Part shown: one piece after another, positions 27,901 to 36,091 of the stretch | How positions within the stretch are numbered: the stretch's first letter is position 1 | Layout of the letters: each line of letters begins with the position of its first letter | NCBI GenBank assembly: GCA_028285545.1 | Contig: JANQPA010000012.1 | Span: 62,001 to 126,000 of the forward strand | Direction: 5' to 3' | DNA: 64,000 nt | Source of the DNA: Saprospiraceae bacterium | Lineage (GTDB): Bacteria > Bacteroidota > Bacteroidia > Chitinophagales > Saprospiraceae | Notes under the pieces: generated by a model | Seen by the model: only the letters and a program-made list of their open reading frames with translations | Database searches by the model: none | What the model was told of the DNA's origin: nothing | Made by a program: the position numbers and the translations under genes

Positions 27901-28956
27901 AGTAAAACTTATTCAGGTACTGGTATCGGCCTGGCCTTAACCAAAGAATTGGTAGAATTAATGGGTGGTCAAATTGCGGTAGAAAGTACCCCTGACAGAT
28001 CTTTCGGGTCGTCTGGAGGAACTGATTTTATGATTCTTCTGCCCATCCAACAAAATTCAGCCATACAAAAAGAGGTAGCAATTCCTACATCCCATAATAC
28101 CAGAGTAGGTGAAAATTTATTCTCAAAGTCTAATTTGGAAGTGCCTGTTTTTGAATTAACTACTTTAAAAAATCTTACTGATCAGGCTACCTTATTGATC
28201 ATTGAAGACAACCGCGATGTAGTCACTTACATAGAATCGTTACTGCAAAAAGATTACCAAATTGAAACTGCCAGAAATGGCCAAGAGGGAATCGATAAGG
28301 CCCTGGAAATGATCCCAGATATCATCATCAGTGATGTAATGATGCCTGAAAAAGATGGTTATGAAGTTTGTCAGACCTTAAAAAATGATGAACGTACCAG
28401 CCACATACCCATTATCCTTCTTACTGCCAAAGCTACCGTGGAAGATCGAATTGTAGGACTCCAAGGGGGAGCAGATGCCTATTTGGTCAAACCCTTTAAT
28501 AAAGAAGAGTTGTTCGTTCGATTAGAAAAACTGATCTCTCTTCGTCAAACCTTGCAGGAGACTTATTCTGGGAATGACCTTTTTTCTAAGCTGGCTCAAG
28601 TTGGAAATCAAAAAATAGCTACTACACAAAAACCTTCTCTTGACGAATTATTCCTTCAAAAGCTGATCAGGGTAGTGGAGGAAAAATTAGATGATCCCAA
28701 ATTGGGCGTTGTTCACCTATGTCGGGCAGTGAGACTTAGCAATTCACAAGTCAACCGTAAATTAAAGGCCATTACTGGCAAAACTCCCTCTCAATTTATC
28801 CGTTCTATCCGTCTGCAAAAGGCCTTAGAATTTCTAAAAGATACTGATTTAAATATCTCAGAAATCGCCTATCAGGTTGGATTTAGTGACCCAAATTACT
28901 TTTCTCGATCCTTTTCTCAGGAATTTGGCTACCCACCAAATAATATACGCAAATAA
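24940..28956 (+). CDS. Hybrid two-component system regulator (HTCS)
   Basis: A 1338-residue one-protein two-component system. In order: signal peptide (1-18, ending CLA), beta-propeller of reg_prop blades to about 690, Y_Y_Y domain (HWLEGYEKDWSTPS), one membrane helix about 766-790, HisKA with phospho-acceptor His about 816 (NITHEFRTPLTV), HATPase with NAIKYTPEEG, DTGKGID and GTGIGLAL, receiver domain with Asp about 1130 (IISDVMMP), and a C-terminal AraC domain (1240-1338). The start is TTG: the signal peptide begins there, a stop is in frame 9 bases upstream and the next ATG is far inside. HTCS proteins usually control a neighbouring polysaccharide locus with SusC/SusD; none is here, and the next genes encode a T9SS cargo and a lectin. 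Confidence 0.95.
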   Translation: MRILLTYGLFLYATFCLAQSFNGNIKIENITFPEGNQLAYAVDIAQDSTGLIWMRADWDFYTYDGHTLSRINPEVMGFPQPNTRKMFASDTHPYFYMVRDSLIVFDPVRRKIVRKTLPITNIDISTDNVVWGIRGENGARGIFRSANGKPFQKIDSLKFNWYFDVTLVRGEHFFVKCRDRIETFDSSGRVKIYSFPPGVDPVMPSMVQDKDNTIWVIHSPDRSKDQYGVYYLKEGQDEFVRLPEGHRFPQEKKEGHLFSDGEYIWHRGYPFSLSRLNINTGIFENFTDKIIGQSHNFPFYNSTLLNVFRDRSGERWLTTRAGVVKLTIEEDIFQPYHIEQDQLGCPDGNCLIKGVTEDEAGNIYFSYDGGIRVLDPQTGQTRLLSLNIPPQTQKVHGLTYSQGTLFWNEYAIDLKTGQSRKLFPSSNYNYLTHGLDDEENILWIGVNDFPFELYQYDIQDQELETIHLNDTLFANLNCEIRQIHISPSSRTVFLSVWLRGLLEFDLNGEFRNLYTFSNMYGLHEDKAANLWFGRGSESGLYKMDLKTKKITEFPYQINSFTGTLKRVFRVLPGKGDFLWLVTEKGTLRLNGKNGELTPFPMFPTLSEMGFHLLPGYTSQDGTLYIGTSNGKIHAFDPEMLYKKGGFDQRFPVAITRLEFFNEKQDSLFIQQNNLADLSEIHLSHRDRYFNLEFFVPDFRNSDQLLYSHWLEGYEKDWSTPSRINQLRYENLPPGGYTLYIRGGLTPEYFESSEYTLKVIVAQAWYTTLWAWTVYSIIVLLVGYLLFRYLLKQRMEKAEARRIKELDGLKSRLYTNITHEFRTPLTVIMGIADNIKGHSQEKQLIQRNSENLLRLINQLLDLSKLDSGMLKIDAVQADIINYLQYITESFYSMAKEKQIRLTFYPEVKELLMDFDAEKIQHIIYNLLSNAIKYTPEEGKVILHVRKLKQREQDWLQIKVSDTGKGIDKKDLPHIFDRFYQVEKIAGEGSKTYSGTGIGLALTKELVELMGGQIAVESTPDRSFGSSGGTDFMILLPIQQNSAIQKEVAIPTSHNTRVGENLFSKSNLEVPVFELTTLKNLTDQATLLIIEDNRDVVTYIESLLQKDYQIETARNGQEGIDKALEMIPDIIISDVMMPEKDGYEVCQTLKNDERTSHIPIILLTAKATVEDRIVGLQGGADAYLVKPFNKEELFVRLEKLISLRQTLQETYSGNDLFSKLAQVGNQKIATTQKPSLDELFLQKLIRVVEEKLDDPKLGVVHLCRAVRLSNSQVNRKLKAITGKTPSQFIRSIRLQKALEFLKDTDLNISEIAYQVGFSDPNYFSRSFSQEFGYPPNNIRK

Positions 28957-29182
28957 CTAACAGTCAGACATTTATCACTCTACATTTTTCTTCCATGCAA
29001 AATGAGTGCTAGTATTTTTTTGCTTATGCTAAATAAGTGAAGGCAATGAGAAATAGGTGAAGGAGTATGACTTTTATTGTCTGCATTTTTAAAAGGCAGG
29101 AAAGTCGGATTCAATTTTAACGAATGGAATCCTGCTTTTCAATATCAACAATAATTGTTCCTCACTCACAATAAAAATAATT

Positions 29183-31789
29183 ATGAAAACTATGAAAATT
29201 AGTTCCAAAAGAATATTAACCGTGTTGATGTTCGCATGGTTAATTTTCCCAAATAACAAATTGCAGGCTCAGAATTTTCCTTCTTGTGAAGAGTGTCTGA
29301 ATTTTAACGGAACCCTGTGGGTGTTTGAAAATAAACTCACCATCGAATATAGAGATTCTACCTCCTTTATTGTGTCGTCAGGTCAATTTCGTACCCATCC
29401 TTTTGAAATTTTCCTAAATGGTGTAAAAGTACTTGCTGGGGGAAATGAAACAGTGAGTCCTGTTCTTGAAAAAACCTATCAATTTACCTTCGATTTGGCT
29501 CCATATGTTGGTGATAGTCTGGAAGTAAAAGTGAGAGAATACAAGCTGGTCGTCACCAATGGTAACCAGGGAGGAGTGAAATATGAAACTACCAGGTCAA
29601 TTCCACTAGTTCCTGTATTTGCATTGGATCAATTAGAGACACACTCTATCTTTTTTTTCGATAAACCTAATTCTTGCGGCGGTGGAAGTGAACGAATGAC
29701 CAGTTTTGATGGCCTTCCTACTGATAATCAAGTAAAAGCACTTACTTTTGATGCTTCAAAATTGTTTGTCTACCCAAAAGACGGAAGCCTTGGAAAAGGA
29801 TTTGTCTTTCATTTCTCTTTTGGACAGTATGATAAAGTGACTGTTTCTACCAGAGGGGATGGAGGAAACGGACGAGAAATTGAATTGCCTATTGTTGATC
29901 AACCTTATTTTCCCAGAGTAGGAGATGTCATTTTACCTATTTACAAGTCAGTTGAAGTAAATTTAGATTTCAATCAGTTGTACAGGGATCCAGCTTATAA
30001 TCATTGTGTTCCTGTATTAATGAAACTCTATCGTAATAATCAACTGATCAGAACAACTGTGATTCCATTATTAGTAGCAGGAGAGGAAACGGAGGTTACA
30101 AAAGATAGTCCAACCACTCTGGGAGCTCCTATCCCTCAAATGATCATACACAATCCCATTGGCGATGGAAGTACCTCCTACATTCAAAATAGCGCAACAA
30201 CCTGTAGTCAGATCAAAACAAGCTTATCTTCTAAAAGTGGACAAAATGGCTATCTCAAATTGGAAGTTGGAGTAGAGGGCAGTGCTTTTGGAGTACCTTT
30301 TAAAGCCGGAGCTAGTACTCAGGCAAGCCTAAAAACGGAGCAAAGCAATTCACGGGAAGTCACCCAGGAATCATGCCTAACAGAAGTCAAAGGGATAGAA
30401 ATTAGTAACTCCGAAGATGGCCTCCCCTCCAGCTTAGGCAGCGAAGGAGATATTTTTATTTCCGTAACCACAGAGTATTACTATGGTCCTTCCTTCCAAA
30501 TTGTTCACGATGGCTGTGAGGTAAAAGCTCAAAATGGGATAGGATTGGCTGTTAAAGAGACTCGCTCAACTTCCAACAGACAATTTCAATTAAGAGACTC
30601 AATTAAACTATATGATGAACGAATTAAGGCTCTTTCAGAAAATCCAAGTACCCAGGCCATGAAGCGAAACATGGAAAATAAAAAAAAGGCATGGGAAGAT
30701 ATGATTCAATTGAATTTAGATCATATCCGGGAAGCTAATGAGGTTATAGGCACCTATGATGTACAAGAAGGCTTAAATCAAACCTATAGTCAGGAGGTCA
30801 CTCGATCCAAAACCTTTACAATGGAGACCAAGCTATTTGTAGAAAGTTCATTAGAAGGAACAGTGGGAGCAGAAGTAGCAGGAACCGGGTTTGAGGCCAA
30901 CAAAGGGATTAGTGTTTCCAACGATGTCGGTAGAGGAAGAGAAGATTCAGAAAATTATTCTGCTATTAATGGATACTCTCTTTCAGAAAATGATGAGGGT
31001 GATGTAGTAGCCATAAGGGTAAAAGCAGATCCCTATTTCGGTTCTTATATATTTGAATTGATAGAAGATGGTTCTCAAACCAGCTGCCCATACATTGGGG
31101 GAAAAAGAAGAGATGTGCCAGCTCTTTCCATAGGTGAGGAGAATTCCTCTCATTTATCAATTGAAATCCCAATTAATGAACAGAAATTTGTGAGCCTGAA
31201 TGTTTGTAATTACAGTGAGACAAATGAAAATAGAAGTTATATATTGGAAAGAGAAGACAATGAAAATATTACAATAAAAACAGCAACAGGAGAAGGAGAT
31301 TCTAAAACTTGGCCAATGAGTAATTTAGAGCCTGGAGAATGTACAGATGTAGAGATATCTATTGAGAAATTTAATAAAGAAGATCTAAATAATTTAATTT
31401 TTGAAGATGTCCGATTAAAACTAACTGATGAATGTGGTGAATTGCTTAACGAAAATTCAGAAGTTACTTTAGATATTACTTTTGTAGAAAAAACCACAAG
31501 CACTTCCTTCATCCCACCAGAATTAAGATCTGCCAGATTACTCCAAAATTACCCTAATGCTGCTTCTACTGAAACCACCATCTCCTATTTCATACCAGAT
31601 GCAGCTCAGACAGCCGAACTTCTAATAACAGGAATAGGCGGAAGAGTAATTCAGCGTCACCAGATCCAAGGCAAGGGAGACGGTCTGTTAAACATCAATA
31701 CAAAAGAACTAAGCCAAGGCTTGTGGCTCTATCGTTTGGTTTTAAATGGAATAACCATTGGTACTAAAAAAATGGTGATTATCAAGTAA
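29183..31789 (+). CDS. Large T9SS-secreted protein of unknown function
   Basis: An 868-residue exported protein: signal (1-30, ending KLQAQ) and C-terminal type IX sorting domain from about 785 (LLQNYPNAASTETTISYFI, later YRLVLNGITIGTKKMVIIK). The middle has two Ser/Thr/Gly-rich amphipathic stretches (GVEGSAFGVPFKAGAST and VESSLEGTVGAEVAGTG) separated by a charged helical segment (about 465-525). This alternation resembles pore-forming or beta-structured domains but is not diagnostic. A segment ADPYFGSYIFELIEDGSQTS, then CPYIGGKRR, recalls a Cys-containing motif I remember from large Bacteroidota surface proteins. It follows the hybrid regulator and precedes a lectin. Confidence 0.85.
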   Translation: MKTMKISSKRILTVLMFAWLIFPNNKLQAQNFPSCEECLNFNGTLWVFENKLTIEYRDSTSFIVSSGQFRTHPFEIFLNGVKVLAGGNETVSPVLEKTYQFTFDLAPYVGDSLEVKVREYKLVVTNGNQGGVKYETTRSIPLVPVFALDQLETHSIFFFDKPNSCGGGSERMTSFDGLPTDNQVKALTFDASKLFVYPKDGSLGKGFVFHFSFGQYDKVTVSTRGDGGNGREIELPIVDQPYFPRVGDVILPIYKSVEVNLDFNQLYRDPAYNHCVPVLMKLYRNNQLIRTTVIPLLVAGEETEVTKDSPTTLGAPIPQMIIHNPIGDGSTSYIQNSATTCSQIKTSLSSKSGQNGYLKLEVGVEGSAFGVPFKAGASTQASLKTEQSNSREVTQESCLTEVKGIEISNSEDGLPSSLGSEGDIFISVTTEYYYGPSFQIVHDGCEVKAQNGIGLAVKETRSTSNRQFQLRDSIKLYDERIKALSENPSTQAMKRNMENKKKAWEDMIQLNLDHIREANEVIGTYDVQEGLNQTYSQEVTRSKTFTMETKLFVESSLEGTVGAEVAGTGFEANKGISVSNDVGRGREDSENYSAINGYSLSENDEGDVVAIRVKADPYFGSYIFELIEDGSQTSCPYIGGKRRDVPALSIGEENSSHLSIEIPINEQKFVSLNVCNYSETNENRSYILEREDNENITIKTATGEGDSKTWPMSNLEPGECTDVEISIEKFNKEDLNNLIFEDVRLKLTDECGELLNENSEVTLDITFVEKTTSTSFIPPELRSARLLQNYPNAASTETTISYFIPDAAQTAELLITGIGGRVIQRHQIQGKGDGLLNINTKELSQGLWLYRLVLNGITIGTKKMVIIK

Positions 31790-31799
31790 GAGCTTGGAT

Positions 31800-31852
31800 A
31801 AAGTCATGTTAATAAAACCACTGCGCCGCGGTGGTTTTATTAACATGACTTT
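31800..31852. terminator. 22-bp perfect hairpin between T9SS cargo and lectin genes
   Basis: Arms 31800-31821 and 31831-31852 (AAAGTCATGTTAATAAAACC and its complement) are perfect, with a GC-rich loop TGCGCCGCG. It starts 11 bases after the stop of the T9SS cargo gene and ends before the lectin start. It should terminate or attenuate transcription between the two genes, or protect the upstream mRNA. Confidence 0.8.
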
Positions 31853-31905
31853 GTCTAGTGAAGTAAATGTCTCGAATTAAAATGAAAACTATAAATCCAA
31901 CACTT

Positions 31906-32823
31906 ATGAAAAACACAAATGCTTATTTAGGTACCCTACTAGTTTTTATGTTATTAGCTTCTTTCCAATGGTTGGGTGCCCAGGTCAACCCTGGAAGGTA
32001 TTATTATTTGCAATCCAGGCATAGTGGTAAATATGTCCAGGTTTCTCAGAACTCTAAAGCAAACGGGGTAGTGTTTAACCAATGGGATAAAACAGGAGCC
32101 CCTAACCAACAGTTTAAATTCAGGTCAGTTGGAAACGGATATTATAATATCATCGTCCGACATAGTGGTAAATCTTTAGATGTCTCTCAGGTCTCCCAAC
32201 AAAACGGCGCCAAAATGCACCAATGGGATTACTGGGATAGCGATAACCAAAAATTCAAATTGGAATCGGCGGGAAGTGGATTTTACTTTTTAGTCGCTAA
32301 GCACAGTAATAAATATCTGGATGTAGCAAAGGGCTCACGTGCCAATGGAGGCATTTTACACCAATGGGAAAAAACGGGGGCCACGAACCAACAGTTTAGG
32401 CTTATTCCTGTTCAAAGCCGAATTATTTCAGGAGCTTACAGAATCAAAGTAAAAGCAACCAACACCTTCTGGCACGAGAATGGTACAGATGACAAATTGG
32501 TATCAACTCGCTATCAGGTGGATGATGACTATACCGTTTTTATTTTCGAACAACAGCGTGACAAATCCTACCGTATTCGAGTAAAAGCAACTAACCAGTA
32601 TTTACATTATGACGGCTTAGGGGATAAACTGATTTCCACCCGTGCTCAGGAAACGGATGCCTACACCCATTTTTATCTGACACAACAACCTGATGGAAGC
32701 TACCGCATTCGTTCTAAAGCAGATGGTAAGTATTTACATTGCGATGGAATGGGAGATAAAATGATTTCCACTCGCTACCAAGAAACAGATGATTATACCC
32801 GCTTTTATTTGGTAAAAAAGTAG
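31906..32823 (+). CDS. Secreted double beta-trefoil lectin-like protein
   Basis: About 305 residues from the ATG at 31906, which opens a signal peptide (MKNTNAYLGTLLVFMLLASF, ending WLGAQ); 31867 is an alternative. The first trefoil (about 30-170) has three RICIN-type repeats of the form SRHSGKYVQVSQNSKANGVV followed by NQW and NQQFKF, the Q-x-F/W lectin signature. The second (about 175-305) has three other repeats of about 43 residues with GDKLISTR and DDYTRFYL endings, closer to fascin-like trefoils. No catalytic domain is attached. It is probably a glycan-binding surface or secreted protein. It follows the T9SS cargo gene. Confidence 0.88.
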   Translation: MKNTNAYLGTLLVFMLLASFQWLGAQVNPGRYYYLQSRHSGKYVQVSQNSKANGVVFNQWDKTGAPNQQFKFRSVGNGYYNIIVRHSGKSLDVSQVSQQNGAKMHQWDYWDSDNQKFKLESAGSGFYFLVAKHSNKYLDVAKGSRANGGILHQWEKTGATNQQFRLIPVQSRIISGAYRIKVKATNTFWHENGTDDKLVSTRYQVDDDYTVFIFEQQRDKSYRIRVKATNQYLHYDGLGDKLISTRAQETDAYTHFYLTQQPDGSYRIRSKADGKYLHCDGMGDKMISTRYQETDDYTRFYLVKK

Positions 32824-32914
32824 GGCATTAAGAAAAATGACCTCTGCTAATTAAATCAACCTTCGTTGAGCATCTAATCCTATCCTGGCGGCAGTTTGAA
32901 AATTGACTCGCTCA

Positions 32915-32948
32915 AAACCCAGGCAAGTTCTCGAATTTGTTTGGGTTT
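32915..32948. terminator. Probable bidirectional terminator
   Basis: AAAACCCA and TGGGTTTT form an inverted repeat between the convergent lectin gene and the anti-sigma-like gene, with A/T tracts on both sides. The stem is short and the loop is long, so the call rests partly on position. Confidence 0.45.
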
Positions 32949-33700
32949 TAATTCTTATTTCTAATCTTCCTCAATAATATTTGTGCCTCATCATAATGAC
33001 TGGTAGCTTCAGGAATCAGTTCAAGATATTCCCGGCATTTCACCCTGTTTTTTTGCTTCAAAAAATTCAATGCCAAATACCAGGTCCCTTCATTTTTATA
33101 AGCGGAATTACCCTCGTGGAGTGACTGAAAAATACTTTCTGCCTGAGCATATTCTTCCAATTCCAAATGGCTAAGTCCCAGAAAAAATTGGATTTCCACA
33201 TCATCTTTATTGGACTCTCTAGTTAAATATTGCTGAAAAACATCTTTAGCAGCTTGATAATCCTTTTGATTAAATGCTTGCTGGGCCTGTAGCAGATTAG
33301 CTTCCTGAGCATTCCCTTGTTCAATAAAAGCAGCAGTGGGCATTTGTCCAAATTGATTGTATAAAGAACCTTGGAAGGGCCGGACAATAATGAGCAGCAA
33401 AATGGCCGCTGCAATACCAGTAGCTGGAAGCAGGAATCTTCGGAATAAGGGCCTAATGGTGGCTTCTTTTTTCTTTTCTTCGAAAAATTGGGATCCTATT
33501 TCTGTAAGCGTACCTTTCAACGACTCTTCATCTTGCTCATGGACAAGTTGATCACTGATACTTTCTTTGACTTGCCTAAATAATTTTACTTCTTCAGCCA
33601 GGGAGTCATCCTCTTCTAATCTTTTTTCAAAATCTACTAGCTCTTGGCCAGAAAGATCTCCGTTGACATATTTTTCGATATTTTGATACTTGTCTTCCAT
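32948..33700 (-). CDS. Anti-sigma-like membrane protein with TPR domain
   Basis: A 250-residue protein: a cytoplasmic N-terminus of zinc-finger-free anti-sigma type (YVNGDLSGQELVDFEKRLEE about 11-30), a single membrane helix at about 90-106 (LLPATGIAAAILLLIIV), and a periplasmic TPR region (about 140-250; NLLQAQQAFNQKDYQAAKDVF and EYAQAESIFQSLHEG). It lies 21 bases after the sigma-factor gene on the same strand, the usual place for a cognate anti-sigma factor. This TPR form is typical of Bacteroidota sigma loci that also carry a CHAT protein. Confidence 0.85.
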   Translation of the reverse strand: MEDKYQNIEKYVNGDLSGQELVDFEKRLEEDDSLAEEVKLFRQVKESISDQLVHEQDEESLKGTLTEIGSQFFEEKKKEATIRPLFRRFLLPATGIAAAILLLIIVRPFQGSLYNQFGQMPTAAFIEQGNAQEANLLQAQQAFNQKDYQAAKDVFQQYLTRESNKDDVEIQFFLGLSHLELEEYAQAESIFQSLHEGNSAYKNEGTWYLALNFLKQKNRVKCREYLELIPEATSHYDEAQILLRKIRNKN

Positions 33701-33721
33701 CTTTTGATTTTTTAAAATCCG

Positions 33722-34318
33722 CTATATTTCTCCTCTTGTCAATCGTTCAAAATCACTAGAAGCTCTAATTCTTTTCATTAGTTTAGCAATACACTCAGAT
33801 TTTTTCTTGCGGGCATAGGCATAAGACACGTCGAGTTGCTGGGCCACCTTTTCCATATGCTCTCCTTTCCATGAGAGACTCAGTAGTTTTATGCAGCCCT
33901 CACTTAGTTTATTGAATTCTGTCTGAAACAAAATATCCTGTTCTTGTGCCCTTTCAGTTTCCTCAGCTAATGTATTGGCATCCTCTTCATTACTAAATCC
34001 TTTTAATTCTTCTATTGTTACCCCTACCTTTTTACGTTTGTTCAGTTCATTGATCCATTTACTGCGACAAACCATGTATAGGTAAGCCTCAAAAGGGCAG
34101 CTTAAAACAAATTCCGATTTTCTAGCTTTTTGATAGATAGCAATTAAGGATTCTTGAAAAAGATCCTGTGCATCCTTTGCCGACCCATTATTAGATACCA
34201 CAAACTGTCGAATTCTTTTCGAAAATTTTTCATAGATCTCCTGAATGCCCTTTCGATCATTGTCGAGCAAAGCCTGAATATATTTCTGGTCGCTATGTGG
34301 ACTTGGGCTTGGTGACAT
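33722..34318 (-). CDS. ECF-type sigma factor
   Basis: A 198-residue sigma-70 family protein. Region 2 is visible as NGSAKDAQDLFQESLIAIYQ and YLYMVCRSKWINELNKRKKV, and region 4 as KLLSLSWKGEHMEKVAQQLD then VSYAYARKKKSECIAKLMK. No region 1.1 or 3 is seen, as expected for an ECF factor. It should recruit RNA polymerase to a small set of promoters. It is divergent from the lipoprotein-PKD-CHAT genes, which makes them its likely regulon. Confidence 0.93.
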   Translation of the reverse strand: MSPSPSPHSDQKYIQALLDNDRKGIQEIYEKFSKRIRQFVVSNNGSAKDAQDLFQESLIAIYQKARKSEFVLSCPFEAYLYMVCRSKWINELNKRKKVGVTIEELKGFSNEEDANTLAEETERAQEQDILFQTEFNKLSEGCIKLLSLSWKGEHMEKVAQQLDVSYAYARKKKSECIAKLMKRIRASSDFERLTRGEI

Positions 34319-34371
34319 TCCAATATTCTTGATTTTCTGAAAATAAAAATAAAAATCTTTCCTGAGAGGGG

Positions 34372-34377
34372 GGTAAC
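34372..34377 (+). promoter_or_regulatory. Candidate ECF -35 element (GGTAAC)
   Basis: GGGGGTAACAATG lies in the gap between the divergent sigma-factor and lipoprotein genes, on the strand reading toward the lipoproteins, 87 bases upstream of their first start. ECF factors favour an AAC core at -35. A -10 element is not obvious, so the call is tentative. Confidence 0.25.
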
Positions 34378-34463
34378 AATGCTTAAGAGCTATTGATATA
34401 AATGTGAAAAGGGGAAATGCAAAGTGCAGTAGAACCTAAAACATTTTATCAACAAAAATATAA

Positions 34464-34745
34464 ATGACCATGAAAACGAAAAAAATTGTATGGCTAAGCT
34501 GTTTGACCTTAGGTTTAGGATTATATCTAAGCAGTTGTCAAAAAGATGAAATGGAGACAAGCAAAAAAGCCCTCCCTGTCTACACCGAATTAAAAGATAT
34601 AAACAATGATGGCCAATTGGAGTTGGTGATCGGATTCAACAAAATGGATCTGGAAAGACTGGAACAAAAAAATGTAGTTCTACAAGGTTATTTCAGAAAT
34701 ACCGATACTCGCTTTGAGACGGATGCCTTCTTAGTACAACCCTAG
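34464..34745 (+). CDS. Small lipoprotein of unknown function
   Basis: A 93-residue protein with a lipobox YLSSC near residue 25 (start at 34464 or the second ATG at 34470). After the lipid anchor it has one short domain with DINNDGQLELVIGFNKMDL; the DxNxDGxLE wording recalls an FG-GAP/EF-type calcium loop. No family is recognised. It is the first gene downstream of the divergent sigma-factor promoter region, followed by a second lipoprotein gene. Confidence 0.7.
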   Translation: MTMKTKKIVWLSCLTLGLGLYLSSCQKDEMETSKKALPVYTELKDINNDGQLELVIGFNKMDLERLEQKNVVLQGYFRNTDTRFETDAFLVQP

Positions 34746-34847
34746 CGTAATCGTATTGGGTAGTGGGAATTGAGTAGTGAGAAAAATCCTACTGCTTGAA
34801 AATCTAGTACCTAGTTTAATTTTTTATAAAAAATCAAAAGAAAAATC

Positions 34848-35768
34848 ATGAAAAACAATAAAATATTTCAATCATCAAAGTTTAAAAGAATTCTATTAAT
34901 CCCTACTTTATTAATCTTCACGGTGGTGGCTTGCGATTTCAAATCACAGGTAGAAGCAGAAATCAAGGGAGATGGCGGTAAAGGAGTTTTAAAGGTAGAG
35001 GTAGTAGCTGGAGCTGAGTTTAAAACTAAAGGTAAGATCACCGAGCGCACCTGCGAAGAAGTAGGCTATGGCAATCAAATTGTAGTGGCTTCCTGTGATG
35101 TAGTAGCCAATGTAACCAGAAGAGTAAAAAATTCCAGTGGAGGATTTGAGGAAGAAATAAGACAAGAAACGCACACCTTAGAATATAAAGTGGCTTGTGT
35201 TCCAGGTACAGAATGGGAAATCGACTGTAGTGATCCCGTTATTCTACAAATACCAAAAGACTGGTCGATCACCAAAGCTACTTTTAAAGGGGATAATGGC
35301 ATTGAAGGAGACCTGAGTCTGGAAGATTTCACCCCTTTTGCAGATGTAAACAAGACTCCTTATATCGCTGAACCAGGCTATAAACTTGTTGTTCTAGGTT
35401 TCCCTTATGGTACACCCGAATCCTTGTATGATATCGATATTGAATGGAAGTATACACAATTAGGTATCAAAGAAATCAAAGCAATCTATGCTGCTGCTGT
35501 TCATTACATCGATCCACACAATGGAGAAGTTCACATGTATTTTCCTCCAGCCGCTCCTGCAGAATACAATTTTGCTAAAATCCAGGATCCTTTTTATATC
35601 GCGGAAGTGACAGCTGCCCATGTAAGTGCCCGTCAATTATCAGAAGGAGAAAAGCAAAGTTTTGGTCTCCCAGAAGCAGATCAAAGAGAATATGTCGCTC
35701 TTTCTTTAAATGGAGCAGATCCCAAGGATATTGATTTGAAAGCATTATTATTGGCGATGGAGCAATAG
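34848..35768 (+). CDS. Lipoprotein of unknown function
   Basis: A 306-residue lipoprotein with lipobox FTVVAC near residue 29. It contains four clustered Cys (RTCEEVGYG, VASCDVV, KVACVPGTEW, EIDCSDP) likely forming two disulfides in an Ig-like N-terminal half. The C-terminal half (about 190-306) includes YAAAVHYIDPHNGEVHMYFP. I do not recognise a family. It sits in the block divergent from the sigma factor, so it may be an outer-membrane component of that system. Confidence 0.7.
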   Translation: MKNNKIFQSSKFKRILLIPTLLIFTVVACDFKSQVEAEIKGDGGKGVLKVEVVAGAEFKTKGKITERTCEEVGYGNQIVVASCDVVANVTRRVKNSSGGFEEEIRQETHTLEYKVACVPGTEWEIDCSDPVILQIPKDWSITKATFKGDNGIEGDLSLEDFTPFADVNKTPYIAEPGYKLVVLGFPYGTPESLYDIDIEWKYTQLGIKEIKAIYAAAVHYIDPHNGEVHMYFPPAAPAEYNFAKIQDPFYIAEVTAAHVSARQLSEGEKQSFGLPEADQREYVALSLNGADPKDIDLKALLLAMEQ

Positions 35769-36091
35769 GGACTAACCTTACGAATATTTCGAGAATATTT
35801 AATTGAAGGGAATTTTAATAGAACGGAAGTAATAATGAAGTAAAGTAGAAGTATACTTGAAATAGAATAGAAGTATTGGTGTTTGAAAATAACAAAGTAA
35901 TTCTATTTTATTTCGGGAGTCCGTTCGGACGACCATACTTCCACTTTACTTCCAATCATTTTACCAAATACCTGGTCACATAGAAACCCCTAAATTTAAA
36001 CCAGGTTCAAAGGGCCATTTTTACAAAGACTTGAATCCCTTCTCAAATTACTGTAATTTATTTATTCGAATTTTCTCTAATAATTACTGCT
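35769..36091. repeat. 323-base gene-free stretch with GAAGTA micro-repeat element (copy 1)
   Basis: Between the lipoprotein and PKD genes. From about 35824 it holds GAAGTAATAATGAAGTAAAG, TAGAAGTATAC and related units. An opposite arm at about 35900-35953 ends CATACTTCCACTTTACTTCC. A small inner hairpin, GTCCGTTCGGAC (35920-35931), sits in the right half. The rest (35960-36091) is A/T-rich leader with no gene or clear motif. Relatives are at 45779-45937 and 56161-56262. Confidence 0.7.
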
